The position numbers were made by a program, and so were the translations under genes. Below the pieces are notes generated by a model that worked only from the letters and a program-made list of their open reading frames with translations, did no database searches and was not told where the DNA came from. A stretch of DNA of 64,000 nucleotides. It comes from Dolosigranulum savutiense (lineage in GTDB: Bacteria; Bacillota; Bacilli; Lactobacillales; Carnobacteriaceae_A). The number at the start of each line of letters is the position of its first letter. Positions within the stretch are counted from its first letter, which is position 1. This document shows positions 34,779-45,331 of this stretch, one piece after another. Location of the stretch: contig NZ_CP142435.1 in assembly GCF_039830095.1 (NCBI RefSeq), forward strand, positions 1,860,001 through 1,924,000, in the 5' to 3' direction.

Positions 34779-34968
34779 AATACTCCTTTCATTTTGTGAA
34801 GAAATTGATGATGAAATTACTTTGTAGACTCAGTATACACGATGCTGGAATCGATTACAAGAAAAATGAAACTTTTCTTGACAAATTTTAAATTTTAAAG
34901 AGTTATCATTTGATGTAATCGTTTTTACGTGATATTATGCAATTAATAGGATAAAGGAGTTGGTCACC

Positions 34969-35229
34969 ATGATTGATTGGCTTATCAATTTTGTAGTTGA
35001 ACGACCCGGTGTTGTCGGTATTGCGCTTGTATTGATTCTATTTGATGTGACCCCTATAAGCAAATATACTGACAAATTTTTTGAAGATGATGCATGGTAT
35101 TTAGAGTTCCAGAAAAAGACAGAAAAACGTTTAGAAAAGGATTTAAAAGAACAGCGCGAGCTTATCACACGGCTAGAAGAAAAACAGAAACAGAAACAAT
35201 CTAATAAACATCTAAACAAAAAGAATTAA
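34969..35229 (+). CDS. Single-pass membrane protein with coiled coil
   Basis: An 86-aa protein with an N-terminal membrane segment (about 2-27), then a highly charged helix rich in Lys, Glu and Gln (about 42-86) likely to form a coiled coil. The layout resembles BhlA/UviB holin-like peptides, but there is no phage context. Start at 34969 follows AAAGGAG (34953-34959). Followed by a strong terminator. Function unknown. Confidence 0.6.
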   Translation: MIDWLINFVVERPGVVGIALVLILFDVTPISKYTDKFFEDDAWYLEFQKKTEKRLEKDLKEQRELITRLEEKQKQKQSNKHLNKKN

Positions 35230-35232
35230 ACC

Positions 35233-35286
35233 AACAAACTTCCCAATGAGACTAGTGATTCAACTAGCTACATCGGGAAGTTTGTT
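35233..35286 (+). terminator. Strong hairpin terminator
   Basis: AACAAACTTCCC (35233-35244), continuing as AATG, pairs with CATCGGGAAGTTTGTT (35271-35286); an inner ACTAG/CTAGC pair tightens it. Confidence 0.85.
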
Positions 35287-35378
35287 TATATTACTCTTCT
35301 GAATATCAAAAAATCTATAGGTTATGAGCTGTAAATAACTTTTATATCCGCTATAATGTGAGTAAGGAGTGAGTAATT

Positions 35379-36011
35379 ATGAATACAGATATTTATACAT
35401 TATATTTAGTAACGGACCGATTCGATTATACGGATGATGAGTTTTTTAGTATTATTGAGGAAGCTTGCCAGGCTGGAGTTACCTTAGTTCAATTACGTGA
35501 AAAAAAAGCTACGACGAATCGCTTCTTTCACTTGGCCCAAAAAGTAAAAGCGATCACTGATAAATACGATGTACCGCTGATTATCAATGATCGCGTTGAT
35601 ATTTGTTTAGCTGTCGATGCTGCCGGGGTTCATATTGGTGATGATGAATTACCAATTGATGTGACCAGATCACTTATTGGACCGGATAAGTTACTCGGGG
35701 TGTCGGCTGATACGCTTGAGCGGGCGAATGAAGCACAACAACTCGGAGCTGATTATCTGGGAATTGGTGCTGTCTTCCCCTCTTCTACTAAAGCCGATTG
35801 TGAGACTGTTTCACTTGATATAGTTCGTCAAATTAATGACCGGAGTGCTCTGCCTAGTGTAGCAATTGGTGGGATTAATCAAGATAATATTACCCAACTT
35901 GAAAAGACTGGTATTACTGGAATTTCATTAGTGAGTGCTATTATGCAGGCAGATAACGTCAGTGAGACAACAGAGCAACTTCTCCAACATGTTCGGGCCA
36001 TTACATCATAG
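35379..36011 (+). CDS. thiE: Thiamine-phosphate synthase
   Basis: A 210-aa TIM-barrel enzyme joining HMP-PP and thiazole phosphate to thiamine phosphate. Visible are YLVTDR, the QLREKKATT pyrophosphate-binding strand, NDRVDICLAVDAAGVHIGDDELP, the LGIGAVFPSSTKAD loop and AIGGI. It stands alone, 25 kb from thiM, with TATAAT at 35352-35357 and no TPP riboswitch. Convergent with codY, with no clear terminator in the 11-base gap. Confidence 0.95.
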   Translation: MNTDIYTLYLVTDRFDYTDDEFFSIIEEACQAGVTLVQLREKKATTNRFFHLAQKVKAITDKYDVPLIINDRVDICLAVDAAGVHIGDDELPIDVTRSLIGPDKLLGVSADTLERANEAQQLGADYLGIGAVFPSSTKADCETVSLDIVRQINDRSALPSVAIGGINQDNITQLEKTGITGISLVSAIMQADNVSETTEQLLQHVRAITS

Positions 36012-36022
36012 ATTCTGAATAT

Positions 36023-36841
36023 TTATGCTTCATCTTGAAATAAGATATCGCGGAAATAGTCATTCACTAGTTTAATATGGGTTCCCTTCATTCCCATCGA
36101 TTTTTGCTCAATCACACCGGCAACGACGAGTTTTTGGAGGGAATTGACAATAATAGAGCGGGTAATACCCAGTTGGTCTGCAATTTCAGACGTTGTTACC
36201 CGCATTTCTTGTTTATTGCCCAATACTTTGTACAAACCACGCAATGCTTTACGTTCTGTTTTGGTTGTGGTGTTGTATGCAAGATGGGCTTTTTCGCGTT
36301 TATTCTGTTCGGTGACGTGTTCTACGGACTCTTTGAAACTGAAGGCTATGCCTACAATATTTGCAGCATACTCGACTAAACCAACTTCACTAGGACTTAA
36401 TTCTTGGTCAATGGTTGCTACCAAAATAGTTCCACGTCGTTTTTTAGACATCTCTACAGGAACAAGCGTTGTTAAGGCTTGTTCATAGAGTGATTTAGTC
36501 TCGACAGGGAAAATAGTACGGTTATCGTAGATCGATAAGTTCTCTTCCGTGTCATCAATGGCATTAATACGCTTGAGATAATTGAGTGGGAACTGCTTAC
36601 GCTGAACAATATCATAGACACGACCCGTATTAATCTTATGCGTTTCATAATAGCCGTGAATGGTCCCATCATATGCCACAATATAGATGTTGGCCTCAAG
36701 TATCCGTCCGAGTGCGCTAGATAGACTATTCAAGGGAAAATCTTGTGTTAAATTTTCTGGCTTGAGTAAATAATGGGTCCAATCTGTCATTTTTATGTGT
36801 TGATTCAGCTGTTGTGTGAGGTCTTTAATATCTGAATTCAA
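36023..36841 (-). CDS. codY: Global transcriptional regulator CodY
   Basis: A 272-aa GTP- and/or branched-chain-amino-acid-sensing repressor of stationary-phase and nutrient genes. The N-terminal GAF domain (about 1-155) and the C-terminal winged helix (about 200-260; TTSEIADQLGITRSIIVNSLQKL) match CodY. Lactobacillales CodY often senses only branched-chain amino acids. Last gene of xerC-hslV-hslU-codY, its conserved position. Confidence 0.97.
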   Translation of the reverse strand: MNSDIKDLTQQLNQHIKMTDWTHYLLKPENLTQDFPLNSLSSALGRILEANIYIVAYDGTIHGYYETHKINTGRVYDIVQRKQFPLNYLKRINAIDDTEENLSIYDNRTIFPVETKSLYEQALTTLVPVEMSKKRRGTILVATIDQELSPSEVGLVEYAANIVGIAFSFKESVEHVTEQNKREKAHLAYNTTTKTERKALRGLYKVLGNKQEMRVTTSEIADQLGITRSIIVNSLQKLVVAGVIEQKSMGMKGTHIKLVNDYFRDILFQDEA

Positions 36842-36883
36842 TGGGATTACTCCTTTACTAACGGTTTATTTTTTGGAATTAGA

Positions 36884-38329
36884 TTATAAAATATAACGGC
36901 TAAGGTCTGTATTTGTCGCAATTTCACCGATTTTTTCGTCGACATATTTCTCGGTGATTTTTACTTCTCCGCTTTGCATGCTTGGTGATTCGAATAAGAG
37001 TTCTTCTAAGAGCTTTTCGACAATGGTGTGCAAGCGACGTGCTCCGATATTATCTGTATTTTCATTCACTTCGAAGGCAATTTCAGCAATTCGTTCAATC
37101 GATTCCATCGTAAAGATCACATCAACATTCTCAGTACCGATTAATGCTTTGTATTGTTCAATTAAGGCATTTTTCGGTTCAGTCAGAATTTGGACAAAAT
37201 TGTCTTTTGTTAAGTCATTTAACTCCACACGAATTGGAAAGCGTCCTTGTAATTCAGGAATTAAGTCACTTGGTTTAGACATATGGAAGGCCCCTGAACC
37301 AATAAAGAGGACGTGATCAGTTTTTAATGTTCCATATTTTGTCCGTACAGTTGATCCTTCGACAATTGGTAAAATATCGCGCTGAACACCTTCACGCGAA
37401 ACTTGGCCGTTGCCGCCTCCTTGTTGTTCACGGACAGTAATTTTATCGATTTCATCAAGGAAGATAATTCCGTTATTTTCAGCTAATTGAATCGCTTCAG
37501 AATTAATATCTTCTGTATTAATTAACTTATCTGCTTCCTCATCAGTGAAGATGTCAACTGCTTCTTTAACTGTGACAGTACGCTTCACTTTTTTCTGAGG
37601 ACCTAAGCTACCTAAACTTGATAAGTCAATACCCATTTGTTCCATTTGTTGACTCATTGGGTTATTTGGTGTTTGTTTTTTCTCTTCAACCATAATATCC
37701 ACTTCACGTGAATCGAGTACACCGCGTTCAATTTGATTTACTAAATCTTTTCGTTTAGTAGCAATTTCTTCTGATACATCTTCTTCTACGTCCGGTGCTC
37801 CCCCACCAAATAAATTAGCCATTTGTTGTTGCGGGTTGCCCCCTGCACCTTGGAATAGACTCGCAAATGGATTTTGAGCTTGTTGTGTGTGGGTATCTTT
37901 TTTACCTGGAGCAAGCGCTTTCGCTACACGTTTGATAGCTTGTTGACGTGCCTTGCTACGGACTTCTTGCCGTTTTTGTTCTCGGACAAGGTGAACCGCA
38001 TTTTCAACCAAATCTCGTACCATCGATTCAACATCGCGTCCGACATAACCGACCTCAGTGAATTTGGTAGCCTCTAATTTAACAAATGGTGCATTCACAA
38101 TATCAGCTAAACGTCGTGCTATTTCAGTTTTTCCAACTCCAGTAGGGCCAATCATTAAGATGTTTTTAGGAGTAATTTCTTTTTGCATATCTGCTGATAG
38201 TTGTAGACGGCGATAACGATTTCTTAAAGCGATAGCAACAGCTTTTTTAGCATCGTCTTGACCAACAATATAACGGTCTAAGCGTTCGACAATATCTTTC
38301 GGGGTTAAATTTAATTCAGTTGTATTCAT
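36884..38329 (-). CDS. hslU: ATP-dependent protease ATPase subunit HslU
   Basis: A 481-aa AAA+ unfoldase for HslV. Walker A is [15 protein letters not shown] (about 57), the I domain (about 110-245) is Gln/Gly-rich, and Walker B is [10 protein letters not shown] (about 255). The C-terminal end RYIL is the tail that inserts into HslV. Slightly longer than the usual 460 or so because of the I-domain insert. Starts 12 bases after hslV. Confidence 0.97.
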   Translation of the reverse strand: MNTTELNLTPKDIVERLDRYIVGQDDAKKAVAIALRNRYRRLQLSADMQKEITPKNILMIGPTGVGKTEIARRLADIVNAPFVKLEATKFTEVGYVGRDVESMVRDLVENAVHLVREQKRQEVRSKARQQAIKRVAKALAPGKKDTHTQQAQNPFASLFQGAGGNPQQQMANLFGGGAPDVEEDVSEEIATKRKDLVNQIERGVLDSREVDIMVEEKKQTPNNPMSQQMEQMGIDLSSLGSLGPQKKVKRTVTVKEAVDIFTDEEADKLINTEDINSEAIQLAENNGIIFLDEIDKITVREQQGGGNGQVSREGVQRDILPIVEGSTVRTKYGTLKTDHVLFIGSGAFHMSKPSDLIPELQGRFPIRVELNDLTKDNFVQILTEPKNALIEQYKALIGTENVDVIFTMESIERIAEIAFEVNENTDNIGARRLHTIVEKLLEELLFESPSMQSGEVKITEKYVDEKIGEIATNTDLSRYIL

Positions 38330-38341
38330 TCTAACATCTCC

Positions 38342-38869
38342 TTACAATGTTTCCGTAATAACGTTGTGGTTAGTGTACACACAAATATCAGCTGCAGCGT
38401 GTAAGCCCTCTGCTGTCATTTCTGAAGCTGATAAAGTATTTCCAGCATGTTTTTTCAACATACGAGCTGCTGATAAGGCAAAGTTTCCACCTGAACCAAT
38501 ACTGAGTATCCCATCATCAGGAGAAATCACTTCGCCATTACCGGATACTAAAAGCATTTCTTCTTTATTCATTACAATAAGCAAGGCTTCAAGATTTTTC
38601 ATCATTTTATCTGTACGCCATTCTTTCGCTAATTCGACAGCTGCGCGTTGCAAGTTTCCGCCATGCTCATTCAAGTAACCCTCAAACTTCTCTTCTAAAG
38701 TGATGGCGTCTGATACAGAACCAGCAAAGCCCACTAAAACTTCACCGTTATGAATTTTTCGAACTTTACGGGCTGATCCTTTCATCATTACTTTTTCACC
38801 AAGTGTCACTTGTCCATCACCAGACATTGCACTCTGTCCATCATGTTGAATTGCTAATATCGTTGTCAT
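38342..38869 (-). CDS. hslV: ATP-dependent protease subunit HslV
   Basis: A 175-aa proteasome-like peptidase. The sequence starts M-T-T-I-L-A, so removal of Met exposes the catalytic N-terminal Thr (unlike Bacillus CodW/ClpQ, which uses Ser). [15 protein letters not shown] and GFAGSVSDA are family blocks. Coupled to hslU. Confidence 0.97.
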   Translation of the reverse strand: MTTILAIQHDGQSAMSGDGQVTLGEKVMMKGSARKVRKIHNGEVLVGFAGSVSDAITLEEKFEGYLNEHGGNLQRAAVELAKEWRTDKMMKNLEALLIVMNKEEMLLVSGNGEVISPDDGILSIGSGGNFALSAARMLKKHAGNTLSASEMTAEGLHAAADICVYTNHNVITETL

Positions 38870-38919
38870 GTAATCTCTCCTTAGTCATTCTTTTTTATCG
38901 TGCGTGTATACGTATCTAT

Positions 38920-39828
38920 TTATTGTTTTGCTCGAGGATGAAATTTATTATAATGTTGCTGCAAACGTTCTTTACTGACGTGAGTATAAATTTGGGTGGA
39001 AGATAAGCTTTCATGTCCGAGTAACTCTTGAACGGTCCGCATATCAGCGCCGTTATTTAACAGATGTGTTGCAAAGGTATGGCGTAACATATGTGGTGTA
39101 ATATGTGTTGTTAAGCTAGATGTTTCAATAATTTTATTCAAGACATAGGTGATACCTTCTGCTGTAATTTGACGCCCACGATGACTAATAAAAACATACG
39201 GATGGTCTTGTTTATAGCAGTTCATTAAGACACTGCGACAAGCTTCAAGATATATGTTTAAAGCTTGATGTGCCGGCGAACCAAAGGGAATATAACGTTC
39301 TTTATTCCCCTTACCATGGACTAACATCACTTCCATCTCGAAGTCAATATCAGAAAGTTTTAAATTGCAACATTCACTAACACGCATGCCTGTGCCATAG
39401 AGCACTTCTAGCAATGCTTGATTCCGATAATCCAGTGGCTCATCTCCTGCTGCGGCCGCAAAAAGTGCTACCATCTCTTCATTATAGAAAAACTTTGGCA
39501 ATTTTGCTGAGCCTTTCTTTAGATCAATCGATAGGAATGGATTATCCGCGATTTCGTCTTGTGCTAATAAAAAATGGTAAAATGAGCGTAAACTTGATAT
39601 TTTACGAGCAATTGACGACCGATTATAGCCATCATCCGTCATTTTCCCTAAATAAATACGAGCATCTGTGCTTGTGATTTTTCTCAAGTCACTATCTCCC
39701 GTAGCTACCAAAAATGACTGAAATTGTTCAATATCATCTAGATAGGCCTGCTTCGTTAATGCAGAATAATGGCGTTCATACGTTAAATAATTACCGAATT
39801 GGTGCCTTAATTGCTCATTCACACTCAA
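38920..39828 (-). CDS. xerC: Tyrosine recombinase XerC
   Basis: A 302-aa site-specific recombinase that resolves chromosome dimers. N-terminal SAM-like core-binding domain (about 1-90); catalytic residues in GTGMRVSE (Arg), GKGNKERYIP (Lys), HMLRHTFATHLL (His-x-x-Arg), LGHESLSSTQIYTHV (His and Tyr). First gene of the hslVU-codY unit. Confidence 0.95.
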   Translation of the reverse strand: MSVNEQLRHQFGNYLTYERHYSALTKQAYLDDIEQFQSFLVATGDSDLRKITSTDARIYLGKMTDDGYNRSSIARKISSLRSFYHFLLAQDEIADNPFLSIDLKKGSAKLPKFFYNEEMVALFAAAAGDEPLDYRNQALLEVLYGTGMRVSECCNLKLSDIDFEMEVMLVHGKGNKERYIPFGSPAHQALNIYLEACRSVLMNCYKQDHPYVFISHRGRQITAEGITYVLNKIIETSSLTTHITPHMLRHTFATHLLNNGADMRTVQELLGHESLSSTQIYTHVSKERLQQHYNKFHPRAKQ

Positions 39829-39950
39829 ACTACCTCCTCTTTACCAATATATATTTTAACACAATTCAGCTTAAATTTATAATTATTCACTTTGAACCTT
39901 GTGTTTCAAGAGATGTCTATTAAAAATGAAGAGACAGATATATAAGAAAA

Positions 39951-39985
39951 AACACTAGTTAAATGATTGCATCACTTAGCTAGTG
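39951..39985. terminator. Hairpin between topA and xerC
   Basis: AACACTAG (39951-39958) pairs with CTAGTGTT (39978-39985), with further TAA/TTA and TGAT/ATCA pairing inside; A-rich on the left, so it would act on minus-strand transcripts from topA. Confidence 0.65.
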
Positions 39986-40007
39986 TTGGAATTATTGACA
40001 TTTCTGA

Positions 40008-42074
40008 TTATCGTTGTTCTTCTTCTTTGTAATCACAATTTGAACATTTAACTTGAGTTTTTGTGCGCGTTCGTTTTTCGACTAAGAAGCTATCACATTT
40101 TGGACAGTTTCGGGCAAGTGGTTTATCCCAAGAGGTAAATTCACAGTCAGGATATCGCTCGCAGCCATAGAAAATACGTCCTTTTTTAGATTTACGTTGA
40201 ACCACTTCTCCTTCACCACAGTCAGGACACGTAACGCCTACCTTTTTCAGAATCGGCTTGGTATTTCGACAATCTGGGAAGTTCGAGCAAGCATAAAATT
40301 TTCCATAACGGCCCATTTTAATAACCATTTCGTGCCCACATCTTTCACAATCAAAGCCAGCTGGTTCATCCTGAATCTCGACTTCTTCCATTTCTTCCTC
40401 GGCTTTATCGACTTCTTCCTTGAATCCTTGATAGAATTTGTCGATGACATCGATCCATTCATTTTTTCCTTCTTCAATACTATCTAAATCAACTTCTAAA
40501 TCCGCTGTAAAGTTAATGTCGACAATATCTGGGAAAAATTCAACAATAATTTCATTGACGATTTCGCCCAATTCAGTTGGCTCAAATCGTTTCTGTGTTA
40601 AAGTGACGTAATATCGTTTTTGAATAGTGGCAAGAGTGGGTGCATAGGTTGAGGGACGACCGACACCGTTCTCTTCCAAGGTTTTAATGAGAGTAGCTTC
40701 ACTATAACGAGCAGGAGGTTGAGTGAAGTGTTGGTTGGGTTCTAGTTTATCTAATTTTACGGATTCCCCTTCAGACATATCTGGTAACATATTATCTTTA
40801 GTTGAGGAGTCACGATAGACCTTCTGATATCCCTGGAATTTTATTTTAGAGCCGTTAGCGCGGAATGTCACGCCGTTTTGGCTAATATCAACACGCATCG
40901 TATCGTACACAGCTGGTTTCATCTGACTAGCTACGAAGCGAGACCAAATTAGATTATATAATTTGTATTGATCTTTTGTTAAATGCTTTTCGATAGCTTC
41001 TGGTTCACGCATAACACTGGTGGGACGAATCGCTTCGTGGGCATCTTGAGCACCACTACTGTTTTTAATATTTGTTTTTTTGCTAGCAGCATAAGATGCA
41101 CCGAATTCATCATGAATATAGTTGGTCGCTTCTGCTTTTGCTACATCAGAGATTCGCTTCGAATCCGTACGCATATACGTAATTAATCCGACCGGCGCAC
41201 CCCCACCCAGTTTAATCCCTTCGTATAATTGCTGAGCAACCATCATCGTTTTACTCGTTCGGAAATTTAGTTTATTAGCTGCTTCTTGTTGCAAGCTACT
41301 AGTTGTAAATGGTGGCTGTGGGTTACGTCGTCGTTCTTTTCGGTTTACTTTATCGATATTGAACGGCTGATCTTCATCAATTTTGGCAATGACTTCCTGT
41401 ACTGCCTCATTATTTGGTAGGTCTTTTTTCTTGCCATTCAATCGGAAAAATTTTGCTTCAAATTTGGAACGAGATTTTTTGAACTTCGCTTCAATTGACC
41501 AGTATTCTTCAGGTTCAAACTTACGAATTTCATCTTCACGATCACATATCATTTTCAGCGCAATTGATTGTACCCGACCAGCACTCAATCCTCGCTTCAC
41601 TTTTTTCCATAAAAGTGGACTAATCTTATACCCCACAATCCGATCTAAAATTCGCCGTGCTTGTTGTGAATCAATTAAATCGGCGTTGAGTTTTTTCGGT
41701 TGTTTGAAGGCATTTTTGACCGCATCTTTGGTAATTTCATTGAAGACCACGCGATTTTCTGCTTCTGGATCTAACTTCAAGGCATGACTTAAGTGCCATG
41801 CGATCGCTTCTCCTTCGCGGTCCGGGTCGGCTGCGAGATAAACTTTTTCAGCTTTTTTCGCATAGCGACGCAAATTTTGCAGAACCGGTCCTTTTCCACG
41901 AATCGTAATGTAATCGGGTTCATATTCGTTATCGAAATCAACACCCATACGACTTTTAGGTAAATCACGTACATGTCCTTTACTCGCAACTACCTTATAA
42001 TTGCGACCAAGATATTTTTCAATTGTCTTTGCTTTTGCCGGTGACTCTACAATCACCAAATATTTAAAGGCCAA
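40008..42074 (-). CDS. topA: DNA topoisomerase I
   Basis: A 688-aa type IA topoisomerase relaxing negative supercoils. TOPRIM domain at the N-terminus ([26 protein letters not shown]), active-site Tyr in LITYMRTDS (about residue 300), then three C-terminal four-Cys zinc ribbons (CERCG...CSNFPDC, CPDCG...CERYPDC, CPKC...CSNC). Complete. dprA lies upstream at 89 bases. Confidence 0.98.
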   Translation of the reverse strand: MAFKYLVIVESPAKAKTIEKYLGRNYKVVASKGHVRDLPKSRMGVDFDNEYEPDYITIRGKGPVLQNLRRYAKKAEKVYLAADPDREGEAIAWHLSHALKLDPEAENRVVFNEITKDAVKNAFKQPKKLNADLIDSQQARRILDRIVGYKISPLLWKKVKRGLSAGRVQSIALKMICDREDEIRKFEPEEYWSIEAKFKKSRSKFEAKFFRLNGKKKDLPNNEAVQEVIAKIDEDQPFNIDKVNRKERRRNPQPPFTTSSLQQEAANKLNFRTSKTMMVAQQLYEGIKLGGGAPVGLITYMRTDSKRISDVAKAEATNYIHDEFGASYAASKKTNIKNSSGAQDAHEAIRPTSVMREPEAIEKHLTKDQYKLYNLIWSRFVASQMKPAVYDTMRVDISQNGVTFRANGSKIKFQGYQKVYRDSSTKDNMLPDMSEGESVKLDKLEPNQHFTQPPARYSEATLIKTLEENGVGRPSTYAPTLATIQKRYYVTLTQKRFEPTELGEIVNEIIVEFFPDIVDINFTADLEVDLDSIEEGKNEWIDVIDKFYQGFKEEVDKAEEEMEEVEIQDEPAGFDCERCGHEMVIKMGRYGKFYACSNFPDCRNTKPILKKVGVTCPDCGEGEVVQRKSKKGRIFYGCERYPDCEFTSWDKPLARNCPKCDSFLVEKRTRTKTQVKCSNCDYKEEEQR

Positions 42075-42163
42075 ATCAAAGATCCCCTTTCTTCATTCAT
42101 CTAGTCGCTACTTATCATAGGCAAAATGCAGACACTTTGTCAACTATTAATTACTAAATGTAA

Positions 42164-43033
42164 CTAATAATGCGACCATTGACCTAAAATATCATCTGCT
42201 TGAGTGACTGGAACAGCACCTAATTTAATCAAATGATTGGTCCCGACTGAGTACAAACTATCTATTGCTCCAGGAATTGCAAACACATCTCGCCCCTCTT
42301 CTAAGGCTCGGTTAGCTGTGATGAGGCTCCCACTTCGCTGTTTTGCTTCAATCACTAATACTCCGCGGCTTAATCCTGATATAATACGATTGCGATCAGG
42401 GAAGTGATGCTTATTTGCTTTCGTCTGTGGAGGATATTCGCTAATCAGTAAATGATCTTGGGCAATATATTTTTGTAATGATCGGTTTTCAGACGGATAA
42501 TAGTGATTGATTCCCGTCCCAATCACTGCTATAGTTGCCCCACCCTGTTTAACCGTTATTTTATGAGCAAGGGCATCAATCCCCCGCGCCAACCCACTAA
42601 CAATCCCGATATTGTGCGAAGCAATCTTAGGAATAATAGACTGAACAGCTTCCTTACCGTAATTAGAATGACGTCTCGAGCCAACTACACCAAGTAACTG
42701 ACTCTTTGTCAACTCCCAATCTCCCTTATAATACAACAACAATGGTGGTGCATAAATATGGCGCAACATTACTGGATAGTGTTCTTCCAAAATTGTCACT
42801 ACCTTGATATTTAACTTCTCTAACCTATTTAAATGAGCACCTAAATTAAACGATTCTATCTGCTCAGAAATTAATTGTCGCTTCCCCGATGATATGCGTA
42901 CGCGATCAACCCAATTGAAATCCAACATCTCTGCATATTCGGGAAACGTTTCGACAAAAAAACGTCCTTTCTCGCGCGGTTTGACCGATAGACAATGGGC
43001 TAGCGCGAATAAAGTATGTAATTCCGACTGCAT
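42164..43033 (-). CDS. dprA: DNA processing protein DprA
   Basis: A 289-aa protein that loads RecA on incoming single-stranded DNA in transformation. The Rossmann core has VVGSRRHSNYGKEA, SGLARGIDALAH, VIGTGINHYYP, SEYPP, and FPDRNRIISGLS. GAAGGAGG lies upstream of the ATG. Its presence says that the DNA-uptake pathway may exist, no more. Confidence 0.96.
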   Translation of the reverse strand: MQSELHTLFALAHCLSVKPREKGRFFVETFPEYAEMLDFNWVDRVRISSGKRQLISEQIESFNLGAHLNRLEKLNIKVVTILEEHYPVMLRHIYAPPLLLYYKGDWELTKSQLLGVVGSRRHSNYGKEAVQSIIPKIASHNIGIVSGLARGIDALAHKITVKQGGATIAVIGTGINHYYPSENRSLQKYIAQDHLLISEYPPQTKANKHHFPDRNRIISGLSRGVLVIEAKQRSGSLITANRALEEGRDVFAIPGAIDSLYSVGTNHLIKLGAVPVTQADDILGQWSHY

Positions 43034-43188
43034 AAAAATTCCTCCTTCATCTCTCTATTTTATAAATACGCATAAAAGAGGAAATTTCACCTTTATGAGT
43101 GCCATCCCGAAAAACCACCCACTTTTGGAGAATTATTTATCGCCACAGAATATTCATAGTCATTAAAATATCTCTATTCGTTAAATAA

Positions 43189-43237
43189 AATTGAGTGACT
43201 TATTTCCGATTAATTACCGAAAATAAGCCACTCAATT
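43189..43237. terminator. Hairpin upstream of dprA
   Basis: AATTGAGTGACTTATTT (43189-43205) pairs with AAATAAGCCACTCAATT (43221-43237) with one mismatch. It lies in the 280-base gap between dprA and the 161-aa gene and probably ends transcription from the latter. The rest of the gap is described under the IS-end relic. Confidence 0.65.
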
Positions 43238-43263
43238 ACGAGCCTAATCGACACTATCAAATC

Positions 43264-43297
43264 GCCAACTTTTGGGGGTCACATCACTATTAAGCAG
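43264..43297. repeat. IS-end-like relic, copy A
   Basis: GCCAACTTTTGGGGGTCACATCA (positions 43264-43286), then CTATTAAGCAG. It is nearly the same as 53803-53837. It resembles a terminal repeat of IS3/IS150-group elements (TGACCCCnAAAAGTT type, here in reverse). No transposase frame is nearby. Confidence 0.4.
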
Positions 43298-43313
43298 GGA
43301 GTTATCCTATTTA

Positions 43314-43799
43314 TTAGTTATCGCGTTGGCTTAAGTCAAGCCCGCTAATTTTTTGAAGCTCTGGGAATAGAGCACGTAAAATACGACCACCATAAACAAA
43401 CGTATCAACTAACGGACGAACATCTTCGCCGGTAATACCTAAGTTTCGCATATGAAGTTCACCATCTTGGTTAACAGCGAAGTGATAGTATCCTGAACGC
43501 ACAGTATTTAGTTCATTTAATTTTTCTAGAATTTGTGGCATTTTATTGCGGTCACTGACGTAGCCGATACGGTTGTACGTAATTTGATAATTAACTCGGT
43601 CGCTCGCTGCATCGTGAATAATAACTGAGCATGGAATGACTTTTTCATCATTCAGTTGCATACCGGTTTGGAAGACGGCTTGCTTTTGTTCGATTTCTTT
43701 TCCATCTTTCGTCTTGATTGGGCGGTTAAGCACCTGATCTTTAAACCCAATACTACGATCGGATGCTACCTGTTTGAACTTATCTGTAATTAAACTCAT
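43314..43799 (-). CDS. Conserved-looking protein of unknown function
   Basis: A 161-aa soluble alpha/beta protein with no signal or membrane segment that I do not recognise. It has an ordered pattern, long strands (VIPCSVIIHD, VNYQITYNRIGYVSD), a helix (QILEKLNELN), then GYYHFAVNQDGELHMRNLGI and a C-terminal helix (FVYGGRILRALFPEL), which is compatible with a YbjN or chaperone-like fold, but that is a guess. Start preceded by GGAGGAATAAC. Monocistronic, between rplS and dprA. Confidence 0.75.
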   Translation of the reverse strand: MSLITDKFKQVASDRSIGFKDQVLNRPIKTKDGKEIEQKQAVFQTGMQLNDEKVIPCSVIIHDAASDRVNYQITYNRIGYVSDRNKMPQILEKLNELNTVRSGYYHFAVNQDGELHMRNLGITGEDVRPLVDTFVYGGRILRALFPELQKISGLDLSQRDN

Positions 43800-43891
43800 G
43801 TTATTCCTCCATTAATACTATTTTATTTCACTATCTCCATTATAAATGATAATCATCAAAATCTAAAATGATAACTCTTTATTAGACGACA

Positions 43892-43924
43892 AAAGAGCCT
43901 CCTGCCTAAAACAGAAAGCTCTTT
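43892..43924 (-). terminator. rplS terminator
   Basis: AAAGAGC (43892-43898) pairs with GCTCTTT (43918-43924), inner CTG/CAG; on the minus strand the 3' arm runs into TTTTG. Confidence 0.8.
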
Positions 43925-43933
43925 AATTCAGAA

Positions 43934-44296
43934 TTATGCTTTTACTTCTTTTCTGATTTTCTCACGAATACGCGCTGCTTTACCAGTTAAGTTACGTAAG
44001 TAGTACAATTTAGCACGACGTACGCGACCTTGGCGAACAACGTCAATCTTCGCAACACGTGGTGAATGTACAGGGAAAGTACGTTCAACACCAACACCGC
44101 TAGAAATTTTGCGAACAGTATATGTTTCGCTAATTCCTTGACCACGGCGTTTGATGACAACACCTTCGAATAACTGAATACGTTCGCGCTCTCCTTCTAC
44201 AATTCGAGCGTGGACACGTACAGTATCTCCTGGACGAAAATCAGGAATATCGTTACGTAATTGTTCCTGTGTGATTGCTTCAATTAATGGGTTCAT
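43934..44296 (-). CDS. rplS: 50S ribosomal protein L19
   Basis: A 120-aa ribosomal protein; [33 protein letters not shown] and [15 protein letters not shown] are diagnostic. In many Firmicutes it lies beside rbgA; here rbgA is 39 kb away on the other strand. Confidence 0.99.
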   Translation of the reverse strand: MNPLIEAITQEQLRNDIPDFRPGDTVRVHARIVEGERERIQLFEGVVIKRRGQGISETYTVRKISSGVGVERTFPVHSPRVAKIDVVRQGRVRRAKLYYLRNLTGKAARIREKIRKEVKA

Positions 44297-44298
44297 TC

Positions 44299-44400
44299 TT
44301 TCTACTCCTCTCGCGCAATTATCATGGGTGCATACGTCCTAGCGGATAATTGCATGATTACGGTGGTCCCCCACCAATTATATATACTATCATATTTTTT
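44299..44400 (-). promoter_or_regulatory. Probable L19 leader (autoregulatory RNA)
   Basis: The minus-strand leader of rplS folds into a short GGTGG/CCACC hairpin (44373-44360 region) and a second stem GCAATTATC with GATAATTGC (44357-44321 region) just before AGAGGAG and the ATG. This is the place and general shape of the Firmicutes L19 leader, through which the protein represses its own synthesis. Assigned by position and shape only. Confidence 0.5.
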
Positions 44401-44419
44401 TCTCATTGTAAAGAATTTT

Positions 44420-45331
44420 TTACCATTTTTCCAATTCAGCAATCGTCTGGGTAAAAATATCCGGTAATGGGCAGCTAAACTCCATATACTCTTCTGTTCT
44501 GGGATGAATGAAGCCGAGTGTTGCTGCATGTAAAAATTGCCCGTTCCCTGCCAATGTCTTACTCGGTCCATACTCGGGATCACCCGCCATAGGGAAATTA
44601 ATGTATTTCAAATGTACACGAATTTGATGGGTACGTCCGGTTTCAAGCTGACACGCAATCAGGGTATAATCGTCTTTAAAGCGTTGCAAGACATTGAAAT
44701 GCGTAATAGCTTCTTTACCGTCATCCACAACGGCATACTTTTTCCGATCATGCGGGTCACGGCCAATTGGAGCATCAATCGTCGCTTTTTCATGAGGAAT
44801 ACGGCCATGGACAAGGGCAATATATTCCCGTTTAGATGTTTTTTCTTTTAGTTGGGCTGATAAGTGATGATGGGCCTGGTCATTTTTAGCCACCATCAAG
44901 AGTCCGGATGTATCTTTATCAATCCGATGCACAATACCAGGTCTAATTTTTCCGTTAATACCGGATAAGTTGTCTAGATGATACAATAAGGCATTAACTA
45001 AGGTCCCATCTGGATGCCCTAGTGCCGGATGCACAACCATGCCTTGGGGTTTGTTCACTACAGCGATATCTTCATCTTCATAAACAATCTCAAGCGGTAT
45101 ATGTTGTGGTTTAGCTTCTATTTCTTCTGGTTCAGGAATCGTTATCTTCACCTGATCCCCACTAGCTACTTTGTATTTATTCGGTTGTTTTTCTCCATTT
45201 ACCAACACAGCACCTTCTGCAATTAACTGCTGAATCTGATTCCGCGAGACATCTGCAATTAAATGACTTAACACCTTATCCAGTCGTCCGTGTTCTTGAT
45301 CAATGGTAAGTTCAATCTGTTGTTTATTCAT
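44420..45331 (-). CDS. rluD: RluD-type 23S rRNA pseudouridine synthase
   Basis: A 303-aa enzyme with N-terminal S4 domain (RLDKVLSHLIADVSRNQIQQLI) and RluA-type catalytic domain with HRIDKDTSGLL (catalytic Asp) and LETGRTHQIRVHL. Its ATG overlaps the lspA stop by one base (TAATG), so they are coupled, the standard lspA-rluD pair. Confidence 0.95.
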   Translation of the reverse strand: MNKQQIELTIDQEHGRLDKVLSHLIADVSRNQIQQLIAEGAVLVNGEKQPNKYKVASGDQVKITIPEPEEIEAKPQHIPLEIVYEDEDIAVVNKPQGMVVHPALGHPDGTLVNALLYHLDNLSGINGKIRPGIVHRIDKDTSGLLMVAKNDQAHHHLSAQLKEKTSKREYIALVHGRIPHEKATIDAPIGRDPHDRKKYAVVDDGKEAITHFNVLQRFKDDYTLIACQLETGRTHQIRVHLKYINFPMAGDPEYGPSKTLAGNGQFLHAATLGFIHPRTEEYMEFSCPLPDIFTQTIAELEKW

